This document shows, piece by piece, positions 50,282 to 63,391 of a DNA stretch of 64,000 bases. The notes below the pieces were generated by a model. That model was given only the letters and a program-made list of their open reading frames with translations, had not been told where the DNA came from and made no database searches. The translations under genes were made by a program, and so were the position numbers. How positions within the stretch are numbered: position 1 is the stretch's first letter; each line of letters starts with the position of its first letter. Source of the stretch: Prunella strophiata (Eukaryota > Chordata > Aves > Passeriformes > Prunellidae); assembly GCA_036583965.1 (NCBI GenBank), contig JAZBQD010000014.1, forward strand, positions 2,735,191 through 2,799,190, read 5' to 3'.

Positions 50282-53200
50282 GTGAGTGGGCACCCCGAGC
50301 TGTCAGCCTGGAGCCTGGCCTGACTGTGGCAAGAAATCATGCAGACTCCATTTCCTTCATGCTGGAAAAAGCCCTTTCTTCATTCACTTTTTTTATGCAG
50401 TTTTACAGACCTGGTGTGGGACTCCAATTGGTCAGGAGCTTTCTTGCCAATTGCTTTATTGGTCAGTACCAAGGTGTAATTCTGTATTGGTTGGTCACTC
50501 AAACCCCCAGGGTGTACGTGCAGGAAAAGTTTGTGAGAGTTTTCATTTTTCTAGCTAACAGTGTAAAAAGAGTTCATACAGGTGTAAGTTGTTTTTTCAC
50601 CCAGGAATAGATTGTTATGGTAATGAGCTGCTCACACCAGGATTGCTTTCACATGGGAACTTGCAAAGTGCTAGCTTGACAAGGCCAGACACTGATTTCA
50701 GGAGAGCAGGTTTGATTTTATGAAGCCTTTCTTTATAATTTTTCTACCTTACTGCAACACTTAACTGCTCCCCGTGACTGGCTGGTGCATCTGCTTTTCT
50801 TCTCTGTCCAACCTGCTGCTTTTATTATTTTTTCCATCACTATAATATGGTTATTTCTGTTATTAAAAAAAAGCAACCCAACACAGTTGCTTAAAGCACT
50901 ATAGATTGTAGTCATGCCCTGTGTAAATGTTTTGACTTTTTTGATTTATAGAAGTTAGCCATGACACGATGCAGCATGTGAAATACTAAATTGTGATTTA
51001 TATCTTTGTAATTCCCTTGGCTATAGCAGGGTGTTTTGCATAACAGTTGTGGCATTACCTGTCTGTGCATATTGCTTGAGTGAGATTTCCTTAAGCACAA
51101 CCTACATGAATCCATTTTGAGCTGGAAGCAGCAACTGACTTATGTAAACATATCCAAGACACAGCCTTTGTCACTCTGAGGTCTGCCTCTGTATGTTCAC
51201 TATTGAGAATATACAGGTCATTCTTACTGATTTTTAGAGATGAGAAATATGGGGGTTTTCACTGAGCCTTTTGAGCCTTTTTAAAAAACATTACTCTTGA
51301 ATTTCTTTCCTGAAAAACATTAAGGTAGTGACTTTGGAATTGATTATGAAATGTGTAATATGACAGCCATGAAGCAGCTTTAATCCACAATAATGTGGTT
51401 CTCCTCTCTCTACAAATGCAGTATAACATGCTGTTTACCCATGCTTCAACTCACAATCCAAAATCATCTCAAGACCTTCCTTTTTCATACCAGCCTGCTT
51501 TTTATCCAGACATGAATACTGTTGAGATAATATCACTCAGAGACCCTGGCTACCCAGCTATCAGATAGAAATTGATAGATGGCTGAGGCCTGACATTGGA
51601 AAAGTCAGAGAATCCCAACTTGGAGATGAGTTTGAAGATAGGACCGCACAATAATTTTGCATTTCTAGTGCTGCCACACCACGTTGCCTTTTCAAACTGA
51701 AGAGAGCCATACAAAAGATCTTTTCTTTTACAAAGCTGCTTTGTTTTAGCACAGTGAAAATTAAGTAGCACCATATTATCTTAGAAGGTAATAGAAACAT
51801 AGGCAAATGAATAAAATTTAACCTGGAAAAGAATGGAGATTTAGTAACAAGAATCCAGGAATTCTCTTTAGAACAAAATAAACCTTTGACTTGTGACTTT
51901 CAGAGATGATCCCAGTAAACTGAGAGGGAGAGGAGTGGGTGTATGCTATCTTGTACTTGGAAAACAGCAATTACCAAGCCCATCAGTCAGTTTTACATTT
52001 AGCAATTTCTGCTTTCAGAAAGTATTAATAATCATCTCTGTTGCCAGAAGACAAGAGCTCCCCCATGATGAAGGGAGGTCTCCATTCCATCATGAGCAAT
52101 TCCTAGGGATGCTGGTGCAGGGGAGTAAAAATTTTGCATCAGTGTTTTATGTAGCAGATTGATATTGCAATACTTTAGGCTATTTGTAATCATGTATTTT
52201 CAGATATGATTTGTTTTCATGTTCCAGCTAAATAATTCTTTCAATTTGCACTAGTTAATACAATTTAGACTTCTATGTATTAGCTCCATTGGCAATATAG
52301 TTATTATTAGTAGAAGTTGATCTAGCTGAATCTCTAAATATATTAATTTATAAAATGTGCCTTTAATTATGCATGAAAACTTTCACATTTTAAAATACTG
52401 TTAGTTCTACCTATTTTGGGAAAAACTCAAGTGTTTTCATGGGTAATTTCACATCACATTGAAGTCACTGGTTTATATCTTCAACCCTGCACATTTGAAG
52501 AAGTTCTGGAGGACCTAAGTGCATGGATGTACTTAAAAAACTCCCTCTGTATTTTTATTCTTCTCTTACCTTGATTGTGAAAAAATCTTTGCTGCAGCAA
52601 GATACATTTTCTCTCACTTTTGCCAGTAAGTGGTTGAATGTTGGATTATTGAAAAAAGGTTTGCTTTTTTCTGGTAATTTTATTTGTCATTACCCTCCCT
52701 GGTAAATTACTACCTTAAAAAAAAGCCCAAAAACACATTCAGGATAAAATATTTCAAGAGACTGGGTATCTACTAGCAATAGAAAGCTTGCTGTGATTTG
52801 AGACATTATTGTGAAAATTGCTGTTTAAATTCTCAGGACTTGTTTCAAATTGTTGAAAGAAGACCATATGTATTGCATCCTCCAAGAGTTATGAATATTA
52901 CTTGGTAACATATATCTCAAAGATAGATAATAATCCAGTTCAATCCCCTGTGCAACTAACAGACTGGGAAATGTTTTTAAAGACACATTTTTGTTGGATG
53001 GAAAGCTGATATCTCAATGAATTCATAAATGTGAAACAGAGGTTTCCTGTATTTTAAAGCCATTTCCCTGTGTCATGGCCATCTGATAACACTTTAATTG
53101 CTCTGAAGGCTGTAGTGTTGTGATCTCAAGACTGGCATCGTATCCTACTTGCAATCATTAAATTAAGATAGTAAATGCATACCACATTTGCTGGAGAAAT

Positions 53201-54435
53201 ACCCTTAATCAAAACAGAGATGCTGGATATCTCCAAATTACAGCACAGCAACTATCAGATTTTTTTGTAAAGTCTTGGATTGTCAACAGTAAATCATATT
53301 TTAGCCTCCTATCACAGTAAGTTTCTTTCAGGGAAAAAACACTGGAACTGTACATGTATATCCTGCAAGGTTAATATTTCATAAACTTAGATCAACATAT
53401 TGCCTTATTTTAAGATAATTTTCCTGTCTGGAATGCATTTAGATAGGGGGCAAAATTCAAACATAAAACCCCTTCAAGTTCCTAAGGCCTTGCTGTCCTT
53501 GGTCTTTGGAGATGAATGTGATAAATCAACTGGGGCTGAGTTCCTGCAAACTTCAGAACAGGAGATAACTCAGTTTCTGTGCCTTTCCTTCCAAGATAGA
53601 TTAAGTTTGCTCCTCTGCACTTGGAGCCTCATTTTGTCTGAGGCTAGGAATTGTGCCTAAGTGGATTCCAAGAGAAGGCAGCACTTTGATTAAACACTGG
53701 ATGCATTTCACCTTGGCAGTGGTGCTCAGGTGGAATAAGGGACAGAGAACTACACCTTGCTGGTGTTGCACATGTGGATATTGCAGTTTCTGTGCTCTAG
53801 CTCAGGTGTACACTACCATGTGCAGCAGAAATGGTTGCAAGTCTCCCTTAGTGAGCAACAGATACTGAAAAATAAACTCAGGCTGAAGATCAAGGCCAAA
53901 ATCTATGAGAAATGGCCCTAGAAGTGCAGTATTTTGTATAATGTATAACTACTAAAGATTGCCCTTTTTGCTTTATTGCTAGTCTTCAAACATGTAGAAA
54001 TCCAAATTTTCTGGGAATGTGTGTAGCCTTCCTTGACCCTGCTTTAGAGATGGTGAGAGAGAAACTGCAGATGGCTCTGGGAGCTGCCTGTTAGGGGCTG
54101 TGTCTCTGTCACTAGCACGTGTTGATACCAACAGTGGTGCCACAAACTTGTCTTTCATTTCATGCCTGTCCACTTAGTGCATCCTGCTCACCAGGGAAAA
54201 TATGCTTTGTATTTTGAGCCAGATCTTCAGCAGGTAAAAGTGCCTGATAGCAGTGGGAGTTGATCACTCTATGACAGCCCTGGGCTGGGCTCAGAGGGGA
54301 GAAGGCTATTCTGTTATCTATTTTGTTTTTGGGGACTGTGCTGGTGCATCTCAAGGAGAGTATTTCTGCACTGTGAACTAATACAGCCATCTGCCACTTC
54401 TGTTCATTGACAAGACTCCTCTTGTGCTTGGCCAG
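50282..54435 (+). other. PDE3A intron 5
   Basis: 4154 bases, donor gtgagt, acceptor gcttggccag. Non-coding and AT-rich, especially 52150-52450. No mobile element was recognised. Confidence 0.8.
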
Positions 54436-54655
54436 GTATCCCACCAAATATTTCACCTCTCACCTCCCCGTGCCATTCACCGATCCAGGGGACGCCTGCC
54501 ACGAGTCCTACTGGAAAAACATCTTCTGTGTCATTTCCAGAGCCTACAGACACTGACACCAAGCAGGGCCTAAAGCCTCACAAAGTCTTAACTTCTACTC
54601 AGAGTGCACCTAGCCTGTCAGACCCTATTATCAGCTCCTCCATCATCTGCAGCAG
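54436..54655 (+). CDS. PDE3A: PDE3A exon 6 (serine and proline rich linker)
   Basis: This exon has 220 nt. It starts with the last two bases of a glycine codon and ends two bases into a serine codon. It encodes a low-complexity linker rich in Ser, Pro and Thr: ISPLTSPCHSPIQGTPA, then SVSFPEPTDTDTKQG, TSTQSAPSLSDP and IICSS. It follows the human exon almost without gaps (ISPL, SPxxGTPA, TQSAP, ICSS), but identity is lower than in exons 3 or 9, as expected for a disordered linker. The acceptor is gcttggccag and the donor is gtaaga. No known domain lies here. Several SP and TP pairs could be sites for proline-directed kinases, but that is inference only. Confidence 0.94.
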
Positions 54656-57026
54656 GTAAGAGGGTAATTTGACATGCCTTGCAATCATTTCACACTGCTC
54701 CCATGAGCATGTTCTGTTGGTCCACATACAAGTTTTTGTGATTTACTACAGTGTTTATATTGATATTTCAGGTTTACAGTACTTCAGCAAATGTGTAGAT
54801 CAATGCTACAAAATACTTTCAAAGTGGGAGACTGTTGGCTATGTTTGTTGCTATGTTTATTGCTTTTACTACTTGCTTTTACAGGTGGACAGCCTGATTC
54901 CTAAATAAATTTTGTCAATAACCTGAAGATCCCAAAGTTAGATTTCATGTTTACAGCTTGTGTTTCTGGAGCCATGCCCTTGACATGAGCAGTCACCTTT
55001 AGGTCACAGGCCAAGGCTTGCACAGCAGGCACCTGATGTGGCATAGAAAAACCTGACTGCTAGGGCCAGCAGTGCCTGAAGACTCTGTGATTTTGAGCCT
55101 TCTCTCAGGAGGAGTGGGTCCTGTCTTCCCTAAGCAAAAACCTCCCCTGTCTTCCCTTCAGATTAGGTGCTGTGGGGATTTTTTATTTTTTTCAGAAATC
55201 AACTGCAGATGAGTTCTTCCTACTGCTAAGAGCTCCAGTAACACAGTTTAATTTCTTACTCTAAAGTCCCCCTTTATTAGGGAACACAGACCAGACCTGC
55301 TTTGCAAAATTAGCATTTTGGAAAGAAAGTTGTTCTGCTTGTCTTCTCAGAAGGGATTCAGTTGCTAAATCAAATTACTGGAGTTTGCAGTATGTGTCCA
55401 GTTCAGACCAGTGGGAAACACTGGTATTGCCAAGCCTGGTCCAGTGCAGATTCAAGGTTGCTTTAGCCAGCAGATGTGACTTTTGGCCATAGCATGAGTG
55501 GCCAGCCAGCAGAGAGCATGGCTGGTATCAAGTTTGACTATCTTAGGAAATAGTTTTAATTTCTGACTTCAGTCACATGACTTTGGATGTGTCTCAGTGG
55601 GCTGTGTGCAAGGTTAGGAAGTGGCTGTGAGAAAGTCAAAATTGAGACTGCAAGTTTGCTCAAGGGAGTCATCCTCACTGGAGTTTGGAGTGGCATCCAA
55701 ACAGGATTTTGAGATGGATTTAGGTGACTAAATTGAAACTTAAGTGCTTTTAAGCATTTTCCAAAGGAATACCAGAATTGGGATTTGGAGAGATTAATTT
55801 GAAATTAAAACTATATTACACAGCAGAAATACAGCATCAAGGTGCTGCAGTCTTATTAAGCTGTGCCTTTATTACCACTTCAACAAAATACTGTTATTTC
55901 ATGAGTGCCATTAATTTCTGGAAGCTTTCTAGTAAAAAGAACAGTTAAGAATTGCATTAAAAATGTAAAAAAAGAATCAATTTAAGGTTGTTGTAGATAG
56001 TAATGAAATTAATAACTTTTTCATCTTGTTCATCAACCTGATACAAGATTTATTTACTTGGCTACAGGTGTCATTGAATACAGATTAGCATTTTTATTTG
56101 AGAGTCTTTCAGGAACTCATGATGTGTGCAGGGCATACCAAGCTGCAGGATATGTTTGGATGACCCAGCCAAAAGCTAGCTGGCACAGGAGTTAAGCCAT
56201 TTTTATATGTTGAACTTAAAATGGTGCAAAGGTTCTAGTATAAAGTTTGACCAGTCCAAGTAATTCTGTAATAATTGCTTTGTGAAGACAGTTATATGTA
56301 AGATATGCCACAAAATGCTGACTCAAAACAGAGAAAATGTTAAAATGTCAGGTTGTAATTAGAGTTTAAAGGGAACTATACACAAAGAATAAAGCTTTTT
56401 AATGGAAGGGAAGAGCCAGTCATTTTAAAAGGTCATAATGTTGTGGTCCCCCCTAAAATGTGTTTCTGTTCTGGAAATGATTAAGCAAACTCTCCCTCTT
56501 GGTTCTTATGTACTTGGTATGCTGTCACTGAAGTAATGATGAAATATAATTTTCCTCCTTAAGAGGAGCATATTCTAATTTTGGGCAGGAAGAGTGAAGC
56601 CAGATCATGACTCTGTTCAAACTGAATTCTGCAAGATTGTATGAGACACTGGCACAGTTTCATAATTTTAGTTCATCTTTATAGGGCATCTGTAGTATAG
56701 AGCTAGGGGGTTTGTTTAGTGCTGGTATACTTAGAGAATCATAAAAAAAATCATTTAAAGAAATCACATGGTTCAGGTTCACTGCTGAAAACACAAATTC
56801 ACAGATTTAATGGTGGTGGGCAGTTAATCCAAGGTCCTTCTGTATTTTTGTCCCAAGATCCAATAAAACTTTAGCACTCTCCTGTGATTTTGTCTGGAGA
56901 GCATACCCTGGACCATGCCTTGTACTGTATGACATAATCTCACACTGCCAGTGGGAAATCATTTTACACAGGACTGTCCGAGGCACGTGGTTCTTCACAC
57001 TGTGTGTGTTTCTTGATGTGTTTCAG
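54656..57026 (+). other. PDE3A intron 6
   Basis: 2371 bases, donor gtaaga, acceptor gatgtgtttcag. Non-coding, with nothing recognised apart from short homopolymers. Confidence 0.8.
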
Positions 57027-57112
57027 CTGTGGCAGACCCTACAACCAAATAGAAGCTGGTGATGGGACACTAAACAGAAATGATGCTACTACACACACCC
57101 TGAACAGAGCAG
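57027..57112 (+). CDS. PDE3A: PDE3A exon 7 (short linker exon)
   Basis: This exon has 86 nt. Its first base completes the serine codon from exon 6, and it ends one base into a glutamate codon. The peptide is CGRPYNQIEAGDGTLNRN followed by DATTHTLNRA. CGRPY joins ICSS from exon 6 to give the conserved ICSSCGRPY, which supports the join. The rest diverges from mammals. The acceptor follows a T-rich tract ending gatgtgtttcag, and the donor is gtaatt, somewhat weak at +5. The exon was too short and divergent to be found by open frame length. It is supported by phase, splice sites and the conserved motif at its start. Confidence 0.92.
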
Positions 57113-57567
57113 GTAATTCTTTGTCAAAAACACCTCGTTCCCTCAAATTAAGTAATTATGCACTAAAAGGGTAGATGAGCTTGTCTGTCACGAAAGGAGA
57201 ACACACACAGGTGGGTCCATACCAATTGTTTTTGACAATTTCATGTCCAAAGGCTCCTTCCCTTTTTGTATGTACAACATGTACAAAATGCTTATGGAGT
57301 TAAAATATAAAGGAGATACTGTTCCCCTCAATTTATTTAAATAATGGTCCTTAAAATTGTTTCTCTCATCATCCCTGCTGCCATTTTTTACACTCTGCAG
57401 GGTATATCTTTAATGCCCTTGGACAGATTGTCCGACTTCGGAGCCAGCCAAGCAGCACATATGTATTATGAGTCAGAGCTCCTGTTGCTGTTACTCAGAA
57501 GGTCACAGGCTGACTTCCATGAAACCCTTGCTGTTCACACCACAAGCTTTGTCATTTGTGTTTGTAG
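57113..57567 (+). other. PDE3A intron 7
   Basis: 455 bases, donor gtaatt, acceptor gtgtttgtag. The shortest intron in the window. Nothing else was seen in it. Confidence 0.85.
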
Positions 57568-57737
57568 AGGATCCTGCCCAAGCCACTTCTGACTACGAGA
57601 CCAACAACAGCGACAGCAGCGACATCGTACAGAACGACGACGACGCGGATTGCTCCAAGGAGCAGCCACGGAAGGGATCTGGCTGTAGGTCCTACACACC
57701 TGAGACCATCATCCTGCATCCCTTGACACCACCTGAG
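57568..57737 (+). CDS. PDE3A: PDE3A exon 8 (acidic linker before catalytic domain)
   Basis: This exon has 170 nt. It starts with the last two bases of a glutamate codon and ends in phase 0. It encodes [19 protein letters not shown], then [18 protein letters not shown] and [16 protein letters not shown]. The SDYETNN and SDSSDIVQN blocks and the PETxx motif match mammalian PDE3A. The exon then runs on. After PETIIL, where the human exon stops as I remember it, there is no GT, and the first usable donor is gtagct after seven more codons (HPLTPPE). The next exon starts in phase 0 with DKPV, as in human. The net effect is about five more residues between R424 and DKP than in human. The donor gtagct is acceptable but not strong. 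The acceptor is tttgtgtttgtag. Confidence 0.9.
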
Positions 57738-58666
57738 GTAGCTCCTCTCAGCTCCCCCAGCACAACAGAATGAGTGTATGCTGCACTGGGGGGGAAAACA
57801 ATACACAAAATGAAAACCAAACTCACCAAAAACCCAGATCCCCACAGAAAAAAATGTGGTCTAAAGGTGCTGCAAGGTATTATTGTTTTAAACATCAAAT
57901 GTTGCAGTGTGCTGAACAAGTGATGATTGTCTCACAGCATTCAGCTGTGAGCTTGGTTGAGATGCAGAGGGAAAGCTTTGTTTAGTTAAGTTTTTCACAG
58001 TCTCTGGTACAACTGAATTAATAATCTGCAGTTGGCAGGAGCTCTTGAAACATTTATTGTAATCTGCTGGAGTTGGACATGCTGAGAGAAGGCATTTTGC
58101 TTGAAATGTTCTGGCATTTACTCATCTCCAGTTTCTAAGTAAAATGAAATTCCAGGGAGTATACTGGGAGAAATGTGAAAGGAGAGACACAACCCATCTT
58201 TTATTTGCAGACCCTGAAAAACAGATAGGTTTCAGTTTAAGGACAACAAATCTTCACTTGGACTGAGCTCTATCAGCCATGTTAGAGTCTGGTGAATGGG
58301 TCCTGATGCAGAAGCAGAAACTGGGAGCTTTTCTCTCTGTACCACAGTGAATTTCACAATGAAGGCAGCCTCCCCTGGAAATGAATGAATGATTCCCACG
58401 AGTGAATGAATGAGTGAGTCTCAGTGCTAAGTGCAGAGACACTGCTGTTTCATAAACAGAATTTCCTATCCATTCAAGTGAAACACATTACAAAGGAGAG
58501 TGAGTAGCTGCAGGGCTGCAAGAAATGAGGACATCTATGCTGAGCTGAGTGAAGTACCACTGACTTACACATGATGCTAATGTGACTTTAGCTCTTAAGA
58601 GCATCAGTTTTTGCTTGAGATGCTTCACTGAACTAACAATCCTTTTTATTCTGATTTCTGGCACAG
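57738..58666 (+). other. PDE3A intron 8
   Basis: 929 bases, donor gtagct, acceptor tttctggcacag. A short (GAAT)n-like patch lies at 58380-58415. Reading on from exon 8 in frame gives a stop at about 57771-57773, so skipping this donor would truncate the protein. Confidence 0.85.
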
Positions 58667-58804
58667 GACAAGCCTGTACTGGCTCCTGAGCCTCTGGTTA
58701 TGGACAACTTGGATCCCCTGATGGAGCAGCTAAATAGTTGGAACTTCCCAATCTTTGATTTGGTGGAAAAAATTGGGAAGAAATGTGGTCGGATTCTCAG
58801 TCAG
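58667..58804 (+). CDS. PDE3A: PDE3A exon 9 (start of catalytic region)
   Basis: This exon has 138 nt, 46 codons, phase 0 at both ends. It starts [20 protein letters not shown] and continues [20 protein letters not shown] to GRILSQ. This is the beginning of the conserved C-terminal catalytic region, from about human residue 668. The [10 protein letters not shown] block is a PDE3 signature and is nearly invariant. Differences from human are conservative (for example ENIGRK to EKIGKK). The acceptor is gatttctggcacag and the donor is gtgaga. In PDE3 structures this part forms the first helices that pack against the catalytic core. It carries no metal ligand. Confidence 0.97.
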
Positions 58805-59268
58805 GTGAGAGGTGCACCTTGTCTGCAGGGTCTAAATGTTGACAAATTTAGACACAGTCATGTTAAAAGGCATTGTCCTTACAAACTGATGATCCAATGA
58901 ACTGTGAGCCCTGACATCTAATTCAAAGCTAACAATATGAGCTCTGTCTCATTATATTCCTTACTTTTGAATGTCTTTATTTTTAAACTTAAAAATGCCA
59001 AAGATAAAAATCACACACGTATTTTGCCTTCTGCTCTCTGCTTTTCTGAATATTCTCTTGAGATGTTTCCAGACCTTACTAAGTTTTTTGGGAAAGGATT
59101 TCTCATGGGGTTTAGCATGGGAGGGCTAAACAGTAAATATATTCAGTGGATGCAAGATATACAGAGTTTTGGTCCTCTTTTATACTGAAGATTTCAGTAT
59201 AAGATCCCAGAAATAAAATGTTTCAGATTTCAGGCTGGGCAAGAAAGCAAGGTTTAAGTGGGGGTAGA

Positions 59269-59300
59269 AAGAATACTTCAATAAAAATTGAAGTATTCTT
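59269..59300. repeat. Perfect inverted repeat, 14-base arms
   Basis: The arms are aagaatacttcaat and its exact complement, separated by four A. AATAAA lies across the end of the left arm and the loop. It is inside intron 9. Confidence 0.95.
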
Positions 59301-61551
59301 CAATTCTTCTTCATTTTTAAAGAATCAGAACTTAGAGAAAAAGTTCATATTATATTATGTAGGGAAGATTTGCTGTGAGTTGGGAGAGCTTACCAGTCTT
59401 TCTTTCAGCTCTCAGGTTTTTATTCCTTCCTGTGGGTTTAATTCAGTTACTGACACAGCCTGTGTCTACCCAGCACGATTAGTGTCACCATCCATAATCA
59501 CTTTCTGGGCTGAACTTTCTACTCTGTTGTGCCCCTTTTCCTGGCACACTGACAAATTAGTCATTTTTTTTCCTTATAAAAGTATTGAAGATTATTAAAC
59601 AGGAAAAGCAAGTAATTATTTTTATTATTATTATTTAGGGATGAAAGGGAAAAAAAGCCCAAGAGAATCAGACTGAACAAGGATCACTTTGCAAGGCATT
59701 ATGTAGTGATGAGTGCTGGAAAGAAGAGATAAAGTTAATTGGTACAATGTGGTACAATTATCACCCCCCCAGAAACACAGAGGTTAGTGTGTCAGGCAGA
59801 TTTCAGTGTAGCAAGCTCCAGAGAATGCTGGATCAAATCACAGTCCCTTGGTGGTTACCTGTTGTTCAGCTAGATTCAATTATCTGGTGGTCAACAAGGA
59901 AAACCATGGCATGAATTCAGATTTATTCTGTGGTCTGCCTTTTAGTGTTCTGCAGCTTGGCAAGCAACATCTGAGTTTGACCAGCCTGCCAAGTCTCCAG
60001 GTTCATTTAAGAGAAATAGGCAAACTGTGGATGTTGGATGTATTTATTGGATAAACTCAGTGCTGCTCATTGAGGCACTTTTGCACAAGCCACTGAGTGT
60101 GTGAAGTGTGAAATGCTCTTCTAGATCATACTGCTCATTTTGCTAATGGCATGGAATGATAATAGAATGATGAATACAACATAAGGAAAACCAGAACTTT
60201 ATTTTAATGGCATAAAGAAGAGTTTGGATGAGCCAGAATTTGTTCTGGTTTCACATGGGTCCCTCTGTAGGCTTTAAGCACTTCACCGAGCTGCATGGGG
60301 TTTTGTACCTCTGGGCACAAATCCTCTCTGCTTCCCTCAAATTCCACTAAATCTCCTCACTCTATTTCCCAAAATCTGGTTTTTACACAGGTTCTCAACA
60401 TGTTACCCACTTCACAGTTCCACAAAATGGGGCTTGAGAAACAAAATAGAGAAGCTTTAATATTTGTGATGAAAATTCAACATTTTCCATAACAGCTGTT
60501 TATAATAACTCCTTCTCCCTAACAGCAGAATGTAGCAAATTCAACCTTGTTCACAAAATAGAAATCCTTATTACCCCCACCTACTCAGATGTTGCTAATG
60601 AAATTATTTTCAGAAATCAGGAAACCTACATATATGACTCTTTTTCTCCAGCCAAAAGCACTATTTTTTTTTTCCTGGTTTGATTTTTAAATCCTGGGGT
60701 ATTATTAACAAAGGTAAACAAAAGCTCTAATGATTTATTCTCAGTATTTTGCTATCAAATGGACTAACCCATTAAAAAACAAACAAACAAAAAAAAGAAA
60801 AAACCCAAGAAAAAAGAAAGAGAGCAAATTAAAAAGCTGAATTAACTATGTTTGCCATGCTAGGTTAAATTTATGAGGTGGAACAAAGCAAAGTTGACAC
60901 ATGCCTCCAGGGAAGCATTCTGTTTAGAAAGCAAATGCTGGCTTAGCATCTTTGAAGCTGCTTGAGATATCTGTTCCTTCTTTGTGGAATGTTAAATTGA
61001 TTTAGACATACAAAAAGACCCCAAACCAGTCAGGAACCATGAAGGCATCTGTGCAAACTGGAGTGGCAAGCCCAGTCAATGTGGCAGTGACAAGTGTGCA
61101 TGCAAGGGTTCAGAGAGGAGCATGAATTCAGTCTCATTTCAGAAACAAGGAGCCAAGCTCTCAGAACTGAGCTGTTCCTTCATAAGAGGCCCTAAAATTC
61201 AATAATATCTTCAGTCACACTTAACAGTTTTCTTAGAGCTCCTGGAAGAGTAAATCCTGTGTTTTAGCTTTTATTGCTGGGCCAATATATATTTTTTTAC
61301 AGAGAGAAATGGGGGTGTTGCTGTGCTGGCAGTAAGGAGCAGTGTCAGAGGCAGGGTGGCACCACTGCAGGGCCTCTGAGCTGGTCCCTGCAGGGTGACA
61401 GGAGGATTATTTGGCCCTCTCACCATCACAGCTGGGAGATGGGATGCTCCTGGGATCATCACAGCAGCCTGGAGAGGAGTTTGGCAGAGCCACAGACTGG
61501 GTGGCAGCAATTTCAGAGGAGCTCATGTCTGAAGGAAGCAAACACGTGAGA

Positions 61552-61816
61552 CAGAGGAAGGAAGGGAGGAAGGAAGGAAAAAAAAGAGAAAGAAAGAGAC
61601 AGAGAGAAAGGAAGAGAGGGAAAGAGAAAGAAAGAGAGGGAAAGGGAAAGAAAGACAGAAAGAGAAAGAAAGAGAGAGAGGGGGAAAGGGAAAGAGAGAA
61701 AGAAAGAGGGAATAGAGGGAAAGAAAGAGCGGGAAAAGCTAAACTTGGAAAGTAAATACCTCTGAAAAGAGGGAAAGGTAAGAGAGAGAGGGGGAAAGGG
61801 AAAGAAAGAAATAAAG
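61552..61816. repeat. Purine-rich (GA) low-complexity tract
   Basis: Almost only A and G on the + strand, built from gaaag, gagag and ggaaag units, with a short break at about 61737-61765. The Lys, Arg and Glu-rich open frame across it (61411-61755) is a by-product of composition. Confidence 0.93.
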
Positions 61817-62571
61817 TAATTTAGTAAAGTGGCCTAATTAATTGGCTGTTTATGCTTTCTAATGACCACAGAGAATAATGCCATTTTACTCCAAGTCAGA
61901 GGGAAAAGCTGTCATTCCTGCACATCACGGCCAACTTTGCTTCTTTTCAACTATGGAATTTCCCAGCCCTCAAAATCCAAGGGGAGAAAAAACATGCTTT
62001 TATGACATGCTTTATTTATAGAGTAGCCAAGTAAGATTTGGTCCTGCTGAATATTATTTCAGTATGATTCCTCTTTTCATACAGAGATCTTTTGCTGGAA
62101 ATAAGTGGCTTGCATTCCACTGACCTGACACTAGAATGTAAGACTCACCTGTGTGTAGGTGAAATATTGGATCACTGCTGATACAGTTAAGCCATGGTTC
62201 TAGAGAGATAAACAGGGTTCTAGGCAGATTCTAATCCTAATTATGCATAAGGTCATTCTGTTCACTCTGCCTAAATACAGGGGGATCCCATGGGGTTTTC
62301 AGAAAGTCTTTTACAGGCCCTGCCTTTTATTCTAAGCTCTTGTCTTCCAGAGCTCAACAGTTCAGTTGTGGTAGGAAGAGAAGTGAGAGCTGTGGCCCCC
62401 AGCAGAACCCCCCTGTCAGATCTTGGTCACTAGAGGCTCATCCTGGATGGGGTCAGACCCCACACTCCACCTGCCCCATCTAATTCTTTGCCAGAATTAG
62501 TTCACAGGCAGGTTTTTCCTGGTAGGGAATGACCTTGAGGGGAGGCAGGAGGAAGATCATTAATGCTGAAC

Positions 62572-62602
62572 TTTTTTTTTTCTTTTTTTTTTTTTTTTTT
62601 TT
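62572..62602. repeat. Poly-T run with one C
   Basis: T run of about 31 bases with a single C at 62582, in intron 9. No adjacent element was recognised. Confidence 0.9.
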
Positions 62603-63391
62603 AATTCTTACCCTAAAAATCCACAGTTGCAAGATATTTGGAGTTGATGTTCATTCAACTTTAGGTGCAGCTCATAGGTCCCAATTTATATCCAAAATAG
62701 ACAGACACAGGTGTGGATAGATGTTTGATTTATACTCAGATGTAAACACAAAGTGTAATTTGTGACCATTTCTTACCCTAGAGGACTCATCAGTCCAAAT
62801 GTGCTTCAAGTTGCTTAGCTCTAGGCAGGTCATTACCAGGCAGATGGCACCAAAAGGACAGAATTTAGCTAACAGCAGTAAATAAATAAAGATTCTGCAA
62901 GGCTTTAGGGTCCAATTTGTGACAGAAGTGAAAAGATCAGGCAGAGATTTTACTATGTCCCATTATTTTGTATGTCAAGTTCCAACTTGTCTTCAGAAGT
63001 GCCCATTTTGTGTCAGCTGCTGCCTACATTTCTGAGCATTTATCTCTCCTGAACACCTCCTCACTCATCCATGGAATTCTCCTTCCCAACATCCTCTCCT
63101 GGATGTTTACACTCATTTTTGGTGCAGGAATGTTTAGAGCAGCTCTGCCTCCTAAGCCATTTGCTGCCCCTGATACCCTGTTGGAGTCATTTTTATCATT
63201 TCACTTCCAAACCTGGAGAAAAAGCCAAGGACACAATGTGTAGTAGCCACATGGTTGTCCCTTCTGTCAGTCCTTTGCTTGTTCTTCCTTTTCTGGGAAT
63301 TGATTTGAGTCAAGGATTTGGGAAAATACTACCAGGAAAGCAGATTTTCACAGGGTAATTCAGCCTAAGGAGTTTTATATCTAATTTGTAG

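Noticed and set aside
61411..61755. Lys/Arg/Glu-rich open frame of 114 codons
   Set aside because: It is produced by the purine tract, which rarely contains stop codons in this frame. There is no start context or family.
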